The notes: generated from the letters alone by a model not told the origin. Shown: positions 33,238 through 41,082, counted from the stretch's first letter. The stretch is 64,000 nt of DNA from Streptomyces peucetius (GCF_025854275.1 NZ_CP107567.1:2790001-2854000); one strand, 5' to 3'. Made by a program: numbers and translations.

Positions 33238-33996
33238 GTGGCGCTGAAGCCCGAGCCGACCGCGCCGTTCCATTCGGTGCAATACGTCTTGCGTGTCCTC
33301 GAGACGATCTCCAAGCACGGTGGCGGAGTCACCGATGCCCAGATCGCCCGGGAGACCGGTCTGCCGACCGGCCATCTCGCCCCCATGCTGGCCATGCTCC
33401 GCCGCGAGGGATATGTGGAGCAGGTCGCCGACGGCGCCTATGTGATCGGTGACTCACTGGTCCTGCTCGGCTCGGGCGCCACCCGCAAGGAGGCGCTGGC
33501 GGCCAAGCTCCAGGAGACCCTGACCGAGTTGCGCGACTCCGTCGGCGCCGCCGTCTACATCAGCCGTTACATCGACGGCGAGGTCAAGATCACCCAGTTC
33601 GCCGACGGCCCGCGCACGCCCAAGGTCAACGAGTGGGTCGACTTCCGCTCCGCGGCCCACGCGAGCGCGGTCGGCAAGTGCCTGCTGACCCAGCTCGACG
33701 TCAACGGGCGCCGCGACCACCTCTCCCGTCACCGGATCGCCCGCCTGACGTCACGCACGATCACCAGTGAGCGACTGCTCTTCTCCAAGCTGGACAGCCA
33801 GCCGCCCACGGTCCCCGTCCTGGATCTCCAGGAGTACGCGGTGGGCACGGTCTGCGCCGCCGTGCCGCTGACGGCCGGCTCCGCGGTGGGCTGCCTGGCA
33901 CTGTCGCTCCCGATCGAGCATGCGCACCGGCTGCGCTCGGCCGCCGACGCCCTGAACCGCCGCGCGGCTCCGGTGGTGCTCTCGCTGGCGATCTAG
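33238..33996 (+). CDS. IclR-family transcriptional regulator
   Basis: A 252-residue regulator with an N-terminal winged helix (about 12-75: VQYVLRVLETISKHGGGVTD and IARETGLPTGHLAPMLAMLR) and a C-terminal GAF-like effector domain (about 85-250, with SRYIDGEVKITQF and SAVGKCLLTQL). The GTG start at 33238 has GGGGGGA upstream. IclR regulators usually sit beside the catabolic genes they control and sense a pathway intermediate, so it is the likely regulator of the ehu operon and perhaps the divergent isomerase and amidase genes. Confidence 0.9.
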   Translation: MALKPEPTAPFHSVQYVLRVLETISKHGGGVTDAQIARETGLPTGHLAPMLAMLRREGYVEQVADGAYVIGDSLVLLGSGATRKEALAAKLQETLTELRDSVGAAVYISRYIDGEVKITQFADGPRTPKVNEWVDFRSAAHASAVGKCLLTQLDVNGRRDHLSRHRIARLTSRTITSERLLFSKLDSQPPTVPVLDLQEYAVGTVCAAVPLTAGSAVGCLALSLPIEHAHRLRSAADALNRRAAPVVLSLAI

Positions 33997-34088
33997 GGGC
34001 CGGCCCCTGCCCGCCCGCACCTGGTCCGGAGCACCCGTCCGGACCCGGTACTATTGATGCGTCGGCCGCCGAGCGGCAGACGAAAGAG

Positions 34089-34162
34089 GCGCCGCTAGCT
34101 CAGTTGGTTAGAGCAGCTGACTCTTAATCAGCGGGTCCGGGGTTCGAGTCCCTGGCGGCGCA
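34089..34162 (+). tRNA. tRNA-Lys (CTT), copy 2
   Basis: Same 74 bases as the copies at 20195 and 37882. A -10 box TACTAT lies at 34049-34054. The upstream flank differs from the other two copies, so it is an independent gene and not a recent tandem copy. Confidence 0.97.
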
Positions 34163-34169
34163 CACCTCA

Positions 34170-34212
34170 CCTCGTGGGCTCTCCGGTCGACCGGAGAGCC
34201 CACGAGGTTTTT
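34170..34212 (+). terminator. Terminator after tRNA-Lys copy 2
   Basis: A 38-base perfect palindrome (34170-34207) that can form a near loop-free 19-base stem, followed by five T residues. The strongest terminator in the window; it may also act on the convergent LPMO gene. Confidence 0.9.
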
Positions 34213-34275
34213 GGGCATGGTTCGGACGCGACGGCCCCCGGCGGAGGGGGTCGCCACGTCCATGACAGGCAACTG

Positions 34276-34863
34276 TCAGAACTGAACGTCGGAGCAGGCG
34301 TAGAACGCGTTCGCCGTGTCGTGCACCGTCCACACCGCCAGGATCAGATGGCGGCCCGACCGCTGGGGAAGGTTGCCGGAGTGGGACAGCGTGGCCGGCG
34401 GCTGCTGACCGCCGTACGGGACGGTGAGGAAGGGCTGCGACTCCAGTGCCGCCCTGGTCAGCGGTTCGCTGGGGTTCCAGCCGGGCTTGGTGATGAAGTA
34501 CTTGAAGTCGGTGGTGCGGTGCCTGGCCGTGAACTGCCACCGGAAGGTGTAGTTCTGGCCCGAGCCGACCTTGGTCGCGGGCCATGCCCCACCACGCGGG
34601 TTGTCGAGCTGTGCGAACTGGCCGTTGCCGCCGGAGCAGATCTGGCCGTCGGCGGGGCCGGCAGCCGGGAAGCCCTTCGGGCCCTCGACACTCTGCGGCT
34701 CCCACTGGATCTGACCGCAGTTGCTCACCGTCTTGTTGGCGCAGAGCTTCTGGCGGCTGATCGGTGAGTCCGTGTAGCCGTGGCTGCTCGCGCTGCCGGT
34801 GGCGAGCAGGGTCGCACCTGTCACGGCGAGGCCGACCACGGCCGCGCCTATCTTCTTTCGCAT
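34276..34863 (-). CDS. Secreted AA10 lytic polysaccharide monooxygenase (chitin-active type)
   Basis: A 195-residue exported protein with AGGAG before ATG 34863. Signal peptide 1-27 ends SASS, leaving His28 as the mature N-terminus. That His and H115 (TARHRTTDF) form the copper histidine brace of AA10 enzymes. HGYTDSPISRQKLC, the C-terminal VWTVHDTANAFYACSD and paired Cys residues are typical of CHB-type chitin-binding proteins. It oxidatively cleaves crystalline chitin outside the cell, complementing the GH18 chitinase of this window. A DasR-type dre site and a weaker second one lie in the 121 bases upstream. Confidence 0.93.
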   Translation of the reverse strand: MRKKIGAAVVGLAVTGATLLATGSASSHGYTDSPISRQKLCANKTVSNCGQIQWEPQSVEGPKGFPAAGPADGQICSGGNGQFAQLDNPRGGAWPATKVGSGQNYTFRWQFTARHRTTDFKYFITKPGWNPSEPLTRAALESQPFLTVPYGGQQPPATLSHSGNLPQRSGRHLILAVWTVHDTANAFYACSDVQF

Positions 34864-34929
34864 GCTTGGCTCCTGGTAGAACGTGGGGGAGTTCCGAGGC
34901 ACTTGCTGCACGCGTGCGGTACTGACTGT

Positions 34930-34945
34930 TCCGGTCTAGACCAAG
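34930..34945. promoter_or_regulatory. dre site (DasR operator) upstream of LPMO
   Basis: TCCGGTCTAGACCAAG contains the perfect ten-base core GGTCTAGACC of the DasR consensus ACTGGTCTAGACCAGT. DasR, the N-acetylglucosamine-responsive GntR regulator, controls chitinolytic genes in streptomycetes. Located 67-82 bases before the LPMO start. Confidence 0.85.
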
Positions 34946-34971
34946 TTCCAATGTATTGACGCCGGTTGACG

Positions 34972-34985
34972 TTGTCCAGACCAAT
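34972..34985. promoter_or_regulatory. Second, weaker dre-like site
   Basis: TTGTCCAGACCAAT matches ten of the twelve central dre positions (TGGTCTAGACCA). It is centred about four helical turns from the first site and touches the stop codon of the SPFH-like gene. Confidence 0.5.
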
Positions 34986-36193
34986 CACGGAGCCTCAACG
35001 GCACCCGCCCGACCCGTGTAGAAGGCAACGGTCAGGTCCTTCACCAGCGCCTTGCGCTCGTAGTCGTCCAGCTCGACCAGGCCGCGCTCGGTCAGCCTGC
35101 CGACCGTGTCGTCGACCGCGTCCACCACCGACGTCAGCACGATCTCCCGGTGCTTGGCGTCGATCGCCGCGACCCGCCGGCGCTGCATGGCGGCCGCCAC
35201 CTCGGGCGCGTACTCGATCCCCACCGGCTGCGCGGAGAAGACCTCGATGCCGACGGCGGCGCACTCGGCCGCCAGCAGCCGCGTCAGCCGGTCCCCGACC
35301 GCCTCCGCGTCGCGCAGGGTCGGCGCGTCCGGAAGGAAGGCGTCGGCAGGCAGCTGCGAGAGGACACGCGCGGTGGCCGCCTCCACCTGCTCACCCAGGT
35401 ACGCCTCGTGGTCCGCGACGCCGAGCGCCGCGCGCACCGTGTCCTTGACCCGCCACACCACCAGCACCACCGCGCGCAGCGGCGTGCCCTCGGCGTCGAC
35501 CACGGCCATCGGCCCGCTGCGCCAGTGCCGCACCCGTACGTCGATCCGCCGGCGCAGCACCAGCGGGCTCACCCACACCAGCCCCGTACGCCGGACGCTG
35601 CCGCGGTAGTCGCCGCATAGCGTGAGCACCCATGCCCGGCCGGTCAGACCACGGCCGAGCCCGCCGAGCGAGAACAGGGCGAGGATCACCCCGAGGGTGA
35701 GCAGGCACCACAGCCAGATCCCGATGCCGTGGTACGGCGGCGGAGTCAGCCCGAACATCCCCGCGAACGCGTCGGGCACCGCCCCGGTCCCCCAGATCAC
35801 CGCGCCGATCCCGGCGAGCGAGCAGCCGCCCGCGACGAGCGCGGTCCAGCCGGGCAGTACGGGCGCGGGGCGCTCGGTGAGCTCGGGGTCGGGCGACGCC
35901 GGGCGGGTCCGGGCGGCCGGCTGCCCGGCGCCGGTGCCGTCGGGGTCCTGGGGAGCGGGTCTGCCGGGGTGCGGCTTCCCGGTGGCGGGCGGTTCGGGCT
36001 CCCGCACCTTCGGCTGCTCCCCCGTGCCCTGGCGCCGGGCCACGACGGCGGGCCGCAGGGCGTGCGGGCCGTTGTCGTCCCGGAACAGCAGGTGGACCGG
36101 GATCTCGGTCGTCGTCTCGCTGGCGATGACGAAGTTGCGCCGCGGGCTCTCGGACGGCACCGTGCCCTCCGGCTCCGACGTCGTGGTGTTCAT
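34985..36193 (-). CDS. SPFH/band-7-domain membrane protein
   Basis: A 402-residue protein from ATG 36193. It has a variable proline-rich N-terminal region of about 105 residues, two hydrophobic segments (about 112-130 and 150-175), then a band 7 (stomatin/prohibitin) domain at about 185-330 with VLRRRIDVRVRHWRSGPM and LRAVVLVVWRVKDTVRA. A charged helical tail follows, with YAPEVAAAMQRRRVAAIDAK as in slipins. SPFH proteins oligomerise at the membrane and organise other proteins or lipids. No NfeD-type partner is adjacent, which is unusual for slipins. Confidence 0.8.
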   Translation of the reverse strand: MNTTTSEPEGTVPSESPRRNFVIASETTTEIPVHLLFRDDNGPHALRPAVVARRQGTGEQPKVREPEPPATGKPHPGRPAPQDPDGTGAGQPAARTRPASPDPELTERPAPVLPGWTALVAGGCSLAGIGAVIWGTGAVPDAFAGMFGLTPPPYHGIGIWLWCLLTLGVILALFSLGGLGRGLTGRAWVLTLCGDYRGSVRRTGLVWVSPLVLRRRIDVRVRHWRSGPMAVVDAEGTPLRAVVLVVWRVKDTVRAALGVADHEAYLGEQVEAATARVLSQLPADAFLPDAPTLRDAEAVGDRLTRLLAAECAAVGIEVFSAQPVGIEYAPEVAAAMQRRRVAAIDAKHREIVLTSVVDAVDDTVGRLTERGLVELDDYERKALVKDLTVAFYTGRAGAVEAP

Positions 36194-36323
36194 GCCTGCC
36201 GCCTTAGCTGGTCGCTCTGTTCTGTCGTCGTGCGTGTTCGGGTCCGGTCCCCAGGGCCGGACCGCGGGGGTCCACCGGGCGGCCCCCGCGGCTCTCGGAG
36301 CCCGCGGCCTGCCCGGGACCTGC

Positions 36324-37643
36324 CTAGGAGAAGAGGCGCCTCCAGGTCTCCGGCCCCGGATAGCCGTCGGCCGCCGCACCCCGCCAGCCCTGGGCGCGCT
36401 GGAACGCCTGGACGCCCAGCCGGTCCGCCTCGCGCCAGAGCGGGCCCGGCCCCTGCGTGTAGTGCTTGCCGTAACCGCGCTCGACCAGCCGCTCGCCGAG
36501 CTGGGTGACGTACGCGTTCGACCGCCCGGGCCGGAAGTGCTCGCGTCCGGGGAAGGCGGGCGCCCGGGTGCTGGGCGCCTGCGGGGCCAGGGGCTGCGCG
36601 GCGGGGATGTTCCTGCCCTGCTTGTTCACCAGCAGCCGCCAGGTGTGGGGTCCGGGCAGGCCGTCCGCCTCCTTGCCGCGCCAGCCCTGGGCCCGCTGGA
36701 AGGCCTCGGTGGCACGGCGGTCGGCGTCGGTCCACTGCGGGCCGGGGCCCTGCCGGTAGAAGCGTTTACCGCCGCGCGCCACCAGCATCTCGCGGAGGCG
36801 GGTCGCGGATGCGTTGTTCGTCCCCGGGCCGAAGTCGGCCGTCCCCGGGAACGGGACGGCCTCGCTCTCACCGCCGCCGGTGCCGGTGCGGCCGCCGGTG
36901 CCGGTGCCGTTGCCGGTGACGAGGCCCTTGTAGCGGTAGGCGACGTAGGAGGCGGAGTGGTTCCAGTAGGCCATGGGCGTGGCCTGCCTGCGGGTGTGGG
37001 GCTTGGTCTGCTCGTAGGCCGTGTAATAGGTGTGCGTGTAGTCGGTCCAGCCGCCGAAGATGGTGACGTGCGAGCCGCCCGTCGGGTCGGCGGGGTTGTG
37101 GAAGAGCAGGATGTCGCCGGCCTGCAGGTCCTCGCGCATGATCCGGTCGCCGAACTGCGCGAGGCTTCCGGTCCACTCGTTCTTCGCCAGATTCCAGGCC
37201 ATCGACACATAGCCCGAGCAGTCCTGGCGGTAACCGTCGGACCAGTACTTCGTCATGCTGTACGGCACCTTGGCGTTCACCCACCTCTTGGCCCGGTTGA
37301 TGATCTCCGCCCGGGTGACGGCGCGCAGCGGCGCCTCGGCGGTGGCGGGCATGTCGGCGGATCCGTGCAGGGGTGCGGTGCCGCCCTGCTCGGTGGGCGG
37401 CGGCCCCGGCTCCACTGCCGTGCCGCCGGTCCGGGGGGAGGCGGGAGCGGCGCCCACGGCGGCGGCACTCGTCACCGTGGCCCCGAGGGCCACACCGGCG
37501 GCGGTGACCACGGCCAGTGCCTTGCGGCAGCCGTGGGCGGCGGGGTGCTCTCCGGCGGCGAGCGCGCGGCGCCGGTGTGCACAGCCGGCGCAGCCGCAGT
37601 CGGGGGCGGGCTCGAACTCCTCGAAGACCGGTACGGCAGCCAT
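36324..37643 (-). CDS. Secreted cell-wall hydrolase with NlpC/CHAP-like domain and two C-terminal binding repeats
   Basis: A 439-residue protein from ATG 37643 (GGAGGAG upstream). A cytoplasmic N-terminus carrying Cys16, Cys18 and Cys21 (CGCAGCAHRRR) precedes one transmembrane or signal segment (about 41-63). The catalytic domain has C142 in RQDCSGYVSMAW and H192 in GGSHVTIFGGW, as in cysteine peptidoglycan amidases. Two homologous repeats of about 73 residues follow, each ending AFQRAQGWRG...PGP.TW, of the peptidoglycan-binding type found in Streptomyces secreted proteins. It probably remodels the cell wall. The 178 bases upstream, before the tRNA-Lys copy, hold its promoter. Confidence 0.85.
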   Translation of the reverse strand: MAAVPVFEEFEPAPDCGCAGCAHRRRALAAGEHPAAHGCRKALAVVTAAGVALGATVTSAAAVGAAPASPRTGGTAVEPGPPPTEQGGTAPLHGSADMPATAEAPLRAVTRAEIINRAKRWVNAKVPYSMTKYWSDGYRQDCSGYVSMAWNLAKNEWTGSLAQFGDRIMREDLQAGDILLFHNPADPTGGSHVTIFGGWTDYTHTYYTAYEQTKPHTRRQATPMAYWNHSASYVAYRYKGLVTGNGTGTGGRTGTGGGESEAVPFPGTADFGPGTNNASATRLREMLVARGGKRFYRQGPGPQWTDADRRATEAFQRAQGWRGKEADGLPGPHTWRLLVNKQGRNIPAAQPLAPQAPSTRAPAFPGREHFRPGRSNAYVTQLGERLVERGYGKHYTQGPGPLWREADRLGVQAFQRAQGWRGAAADGYPGPETWRRLFS

Positions 37644-37881
37644 GCGCGACTCCTCCGCACTCAGCAAGATCTTCTGACGATGTTTCACGGGCGCCAGTGT
37701 TCCAGCGGGGTGGACATAACGCATTTTGACGGATCAAAGGGTAAAAACGATGATCCGACCGACTGTGGCGCGTCACCGGCGACGGCGCAGCCACGGACCG
37801 GCACGGCCCGGCCACGGACCGGCGCGGCAGCACGGTGCACGAGCACTCCCGGCCGTCCGGTAGAGTTCTCCGGGTCAGCAG

Positions 37882-37955
37882 GCGCCGCTAGCTCAGTTGG
37901 TTAGAGCAGCTGACTCTTAATCAGCGGGTCCGGGGTTCGAGTCCCTGGCGGCGCA
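37882..37955 (+). tRNA. tRNA-Lys (CTT), copy 3
   Basis: Identical 74-base gene to copies 1 and 2; the eight bases before it (GTCAGCAG) also match copy 1. Likely -10 box TAGAGT at 37861-37866. Confidence 0.97.
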
Positions 37956-37962
37956 CGCGCAG

Positions 37963-37997
37963 CCGAGGCCCCCTCACCACAGGTGAGGGGGCCTCGG
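37963..37997 (+). terminator. Terminator after tRNA-Lys copy 3
   Basis: Perfect 16-base stem (37963-37978 with 37982-37997) and a three-base loop, seven bases after the tRNA. Confidence 0.88.
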
Positions 37998-38012
37998 TCG
38001 TTCGCTCCGCGG

Positions 38013-38351
38013 TCACGCCTCGGACGCGGCCGTGGCGGGCCGATCGCTCTCGGCCACGCCGGCGGACTGCTCGCGATCTTCCTGATCAGCTCGGCGTTCC
38101 GCGTCCCGCCCTTCTCGCGCAGAGAGGGTGCCCGACGGCCCTCCTCCCGCACTGTCCCGCCAGGTCACGATCAGGGCCAGAACCCCGAGTGCGATCAGCC
38201 CTGGCGCGCCGGACACGGGATAGAGGATCTGGAGCGGCACACCGATGGCGAGCAGATACCAGCCCAGCTGCGCCGGGAGCCTGCCGGTGTCACGGACGAT
38301 CCGCCCGCGCTGGAGCACCTGATCGCCGAGCTGGCCCGGCCCGGCGGGCAC
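38013..38351 (-). CDS. Small membrane protein
   Basis: A 112-residue protein if started at GTG 38351 (a TTG eleven codons earlier is possible). A short amphipathic N-terminus (LGDQVLQRGRIVRDTGRLPA) is followed by two transmembrane helices, LGWYLLAIGVPLQILYPVSG and GLIALGVLALIVTW, and a charged tail with many Asp, Glu and Arg. No family is recognised and the start lacks a good ribosome-binding site, so it is less certain than its neighbours. It converges with tRNA-Lys copy 3. Confidence 0.5.
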   Translation of the reverse strand: MPAGPGQLGDQVLQRGRIVRDTGRLPAQLGWYLLAIGVPLQILYPVSGAPGLIALGVLALIVTWRDSAGGGPSGTLSAREGRDAERRADQEDREQSAGVAESDRPATAASEA

Positions 38352-38446
38352 CAGGCGAAGCCGGAGTAGATCCGCAGCGGGCAAAGCTCACGGACGCCCG
38401 GACCCCGCGTCGGGCTGCCGGCTCACCAGCGGCCCGCAGCCGGCGG

Positions 38447-39139
38447 TCAGGCCGCCGAGACGCCCGTCAGATACGCGTAGACGACGACGTTCGCCGTGTA
38501 CGTGCCGCTCGCCCGGTCGAAGGTGCCGCCGCAGGTGATGAGCCGCAGTTCGGCGCGGCCCGCCTGGCGGGGGCCGTAGACCTCCTGCGCGTCGAACCGG
38601 TCCCGGGCGAAGACCCGGACGTCGTCGACGGTGAACTCGGCGACCGAGCCGTCCGCCCGGCCCACGTCGATGCGCTCGCCCGGCCGTGCGGCGCTCAGCC
38701 CGTAGAACACCGCCGGTTCCGCCTCGGTGTCGACGTGCCCGACGAGCAGCGCGGCGCCGGGCTCCCCGGGCTCGGTGCCGTGGCCGTACCAGCCGACGGT
38801 CCCCGGCTTCTCCAGCGGGGGCGGGTCCACCGCTCCGGCCGCGTCCAGGCCGCGCGGGACGACGGGCGCGGCGATGCCGAGGGCGGGAACGGACACGCTG
38901 CGCGGCTCCGCGGCGGCGTCCAGCGGCCGGTGCGCGGGCGGCAGCGGGATACCGGGCGGCCGGCCCACCGCGGCGATGTCGCCGGTGGTCGGCGCGGAGG
39001 AACTGCCGCCGTGGGCGCCGGGCGCCTCGTTCCCCCACAGCCACAGCATCAGGACCAGCACCGCCCAGACCGTTCCGGTCAGCAGCCGGCCATTGCCGGG
39101 GCCCGGAGCGGGGGCGGCGGGGGCGTCGGCGCCGGGCAT
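38447..39139 (-). CDS. Class F sortase
   Basis: A 230-residue membrane-anchored transpeptidase. One N-terminal membrane helix (about 19-36), a Pro/Ala linker, then the sortase domain. Catalytic His135 is in LVGHVDT, Cys203 in LRLITCGGTFD, with Arg209 six residues on, as in class F enzymes of actinobacteria. It lies one base after the stop of the upstream secreted-protein gene, so the two are co-expressed. Class F sortases are poorly characterised; the neighbouring secreted protein is a possible partner although it lacks a clear sorting motif. Confidence 0.9.
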   Translation of the reverse strand: MPGADAPAAPAPGPGNGRLLTGTVWAVLVLMLWLWGNEAPGAHGGSSSAPTTGDIAAVGRPPGIPLPPAHRPLDAAAEPRSVSVPALGIAAPVVPRGLDAAGAVDPPPLEKPGTVGWYGHGTEPGEPGAALLVGHVDTEAEPAVFYGLSAARPGERIDVGRADGSVAEFTVDDVRVFARDRFDAQEVYGPRQAGRAELRLITCGGTFDRASGTYTANVVVYAYLTGVSAA

Positions 39140-39140
39140 G

Positions 39141-39794
39141 TCAGTCGGTGCCCGTACGGCGCCGGCGGCGGGAGCTGCGTACGGCCACGGCGATCGCGGC
39201 CACACCGGCGAGGACCAGGCCGGTGACGGTCTGCGAGGTGCTCGGCCCGGTCTCGTCGGCGTCGACGGTGGAGACCGGCGCCGCCAGCACGGCGGTACCG
39301 CCGCCGCCCGCCTGTACGGGGGCCACGGGTGACGCGTGGGTCTGCGGCGCTGACGGGTGCGGCTCCGGCGGATGCGGCGCGCCCGGCTCGTCGTGCCGGG
39401 AGGTCTTCGTGGGTGCCGGATCCGGCTGGTGGGGCCTCGAGTGGTGGCGGGTGACGTCGACGCTGCCCGCTCCGCGGTGCTCGCGCATGTCGCACCGCAC
39501 CGTGATGCCGTACGAACCCGGTTTCGCGTCGGGGCTGACCTTCGCCTTGCCGACCAGCCAGCCGTCCTCACCCTTCGCCACCAGGGCGGCCTCCTTGGCG
39601 AAGGCGTCGGACCAGGCGCCGCCGGATCTGTCCCGGCAGCCCACGACGCGGATCTCGACGACGCCGCCGGGCGCGATCGCGGCCGGGCTCACCGTGGCTT
39701 TCACGGAGCTGCCGGCGAACGCGGCGGTGGCGGGCGTCATGACGAGTACGGCGGCCACCCCTGCCGCACGGAAAGCTATGGAACCAGTACGCAT
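39141..39794 (-). CDS. Secreted, membrane-anchored protein co-transcribed with sortase F
   Basis: A 217-residue exported protein with AGGAGG before ATG 39794. Signal peptide at about 1-27 (ending AFAGS). An Ig-like beta domain (about 30-115: KATVSPAAIAPGGVVEIRVV, PGSYGITVRCDMREH) with two Cys residues is followed by a His/Pro-rich spacer, a C-terminal membrane helix (about 188-205) and RSSRRRRR. The end has the layout of a sortase substrate but no LPxTG or LAxTG motif is seen. The coupling to the class F sortase gene suggests a functional link. Confidence 0.82.
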   Translation of the reverse strand: MRTGSIAFRAAGVAAVLVMTPATAAFAGSSVKATVSPAAIAPGGVVEIRVVGCRDRSGGAWSDAFAKEAALVAKGEDGWLVGKAKVSPDAKPGSYGITVRCDMREHRGAGSVDVTRHHSRPHQPDPAPTKTSRHDEPGAPHPPEPHPSAPQTHASPVAPVQAGGGGTAVLAAPVSTVDADETGPSTSQTVTGLVLAGVAAIAVAVRSSRRRRRTGTD

Positions 39795-39887
39795 CGTGAA
39801 CCTCCTGATACCGCAAGAGTCACGCGCCTGGCCCGTTTCCGCATCCGCAGAGCCGGCCGCCGATTCCCGGCGCCGCCGCTGACCTGC

Positions 39888-40667
39888 TCAGATACGGTCG
39901 ACGAGATCCGCAATCGAGTCGACCACGGTCGACGGCCGGAACGGATACCGGTCGACGTCACGGGGTGTGGTCAGCCCGGTCAGGACGAGGAAGGTCTCCA
40001 TCCCGGCCTCCAGACCGGCCAGTACGTCGGTGTCCATCCGGTCGCCGATCATGGCGCTGGTCTCCGAGTGCGCCCCGATCGCGTTCAGCCCGGTCCGCAT
40101 CATCAGCGGGTTCGGCTTGCCCGCGAAGTACGGGGCCTTGCCGGTGGCCTTGGTGATCAGCGCGGCCACCGAGCCGGTCGCGGGCAGCGGTCCCTCCGCG
40201 GAGGGACCGGTCTCGTCCGGGTTGGTGCAGATGAACCGGGCGCCGCCGTTGATCAGCCGGATCGCCTTGGTCAGCGCCTCGAAGCTGTACGTACGGGTCT
40301 CCCCGAGGACCACGTAGTCCGGGTCGTGGTCGGTGAGGACGTAGCCGATGTCGTGCAGCGCGGTGGTCAGCCCGGCCTCGCCGATGACGTACGCGGTGCC
40401 GCCGGGCCGCTGGTCGTCGAGGAACTGCGCGGTGGCGAGCGCCGAGGTCCAGATGTTCTCCACGGGCACGTCCAGCCCCATCCGGGCGAGGCGGGCGTGC
40501 AGGTCGCGGGCCGTGTAGATGGAGTTGTTGGTGAGCACCAGGAACGGCCTCCCGGTCTCCCGCAGTTTCTTGATGAACGCGTCGGCGCCGGGAATCGGGA
40601 CGCCCTCGTGAATGAGGACACCGTCCATGTCGGTGAGCCAGGATTCGATCGGCTTGCGCTCTGCCAT
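39888..40667 (-). CDS. HAD-superfamily (class IIA, NagD-like) phosphatase
   Basis: A 259-residue cytoplasmic enzyme with AGGAGT before ATG 40667. The HAD motifs are WLTDMDGVLIHEG (D13 nucleophile, D15), VLTNNSIYT, GKPNPLMM (Lys) and MIGDRMDTDVLAG (acidic pair). The cap type and spacing are those of NagD/p-nitrophenylphosphatase-like proteins that dephosphorylate nucleotides or sugar phosphates. It appears to be a single-gene unit. Confidence 0.93.
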   Translation of the reverse strand: MAERKPIESWLTDMDGVLIHEGVPIPGADAFIKKLRETGRPFLVLTNNSIYTARDLHARLARMGLDVPVENIWTSALATAQFLDDQRPGGTAYVIGEAGLTTALHDIGYVLTDHDPDYVVLGETRTYSFEALTKAIRLINGGARFICTNPDETGPSAEGPLPATGSVAALITKATGKAPYFAGKPNPLMMRTGLNAIGAHSETSAMIGDRMDTDVLAGLEAGMETFLVLTGLTTPRDVDRYPFRPSTVVDSIADLVDRI

Positions 40668-40741
40668 CAGACGGACTCCTGCCGTACGGGTCATGCGTGC
40701 TGGGGCGCCGCGACTGCGCTGTGGCGACGCCCCCACCCTAA

Positions 40742-40882
40742 TCAGGAAGCCCGGATCCGGACCCCGTCGATCACCCAGTACCAGTTGCCGCCTCGGTGCG
40801 CGAAGTTCATCTGGACGTCGCCGTTCGCGACCAGAAGTTCGCCCTTGTCCACCTCGGGGGCGAACTTGGAGGTGGAGGACGA
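40742..40882 (-). pseudogene. C-terminal remnant of an unidentified gene
   Basis: Minus-strand frame of 46 codons ending in TGA at 40742-40744, reading SSSTSKFAPEVDKGELLVAN and later HRGGNWYWVIDGVRIRAS. The composition is that of a real, folded domain end (alternating hydrophobic residues, two Trp), yet it has no start and is joined at about 40882 to the beginning of a GntR gene in a different frame. Confidence 0.6.
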
Positions 40883-41052
40883 TCGAAGCGGGGTGCGAGG
40901 TCACGTTCGGGGGGCAGCTGTCCGCCTTCGCCGGGCTCGTCGATCAGCTGCGACAGCCGGGCCTTGACGGCGTAGTACTTGGGGATGCGGCCGCGCTCCG
41001 GGATGCCGGAGCGGACGGGTGCGCCGGGCGCCTGGTCGTTCGGGTGGTCCAC
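40883..41052 (-). pseudogene. GntR-family regulator, N-terminal fragment
   Basis: From GTG 41052 about 57 residues match the start of a GntR regulator: RIPKYYAVKARLSQLIDEPG, then GGQLPPERDLAPRF, the first helices of the winged helix-turn-helix. The DNA-recognition helix (normally SRxTVRQAL) is missing. The frame then runs into Pro/Arg-rich nonsense and stops, because a deletion joined it to the gene tail described at 40742-40882. No functional DNA-binding domain remains. Confidence 0.7.
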
Positions 41053-41082
41053 CCGGGGACGTTCGCAGACCCGGGTGAACGT

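Noticed and set aside
24104..33996. Naming the whole cluster an ectoine degradation operon
   Set aside because: The importer resembles Ehu proteins but the hydrolase and deacetylase needed for ectoine are not seen, so the substrate is left open.
20195..37955. tRNA-Lys copies as attachment sites of an integrated element
   Set aside because: All three copies are full length with own promoters and terminators, and no integrase or excisionase gene is nearby.
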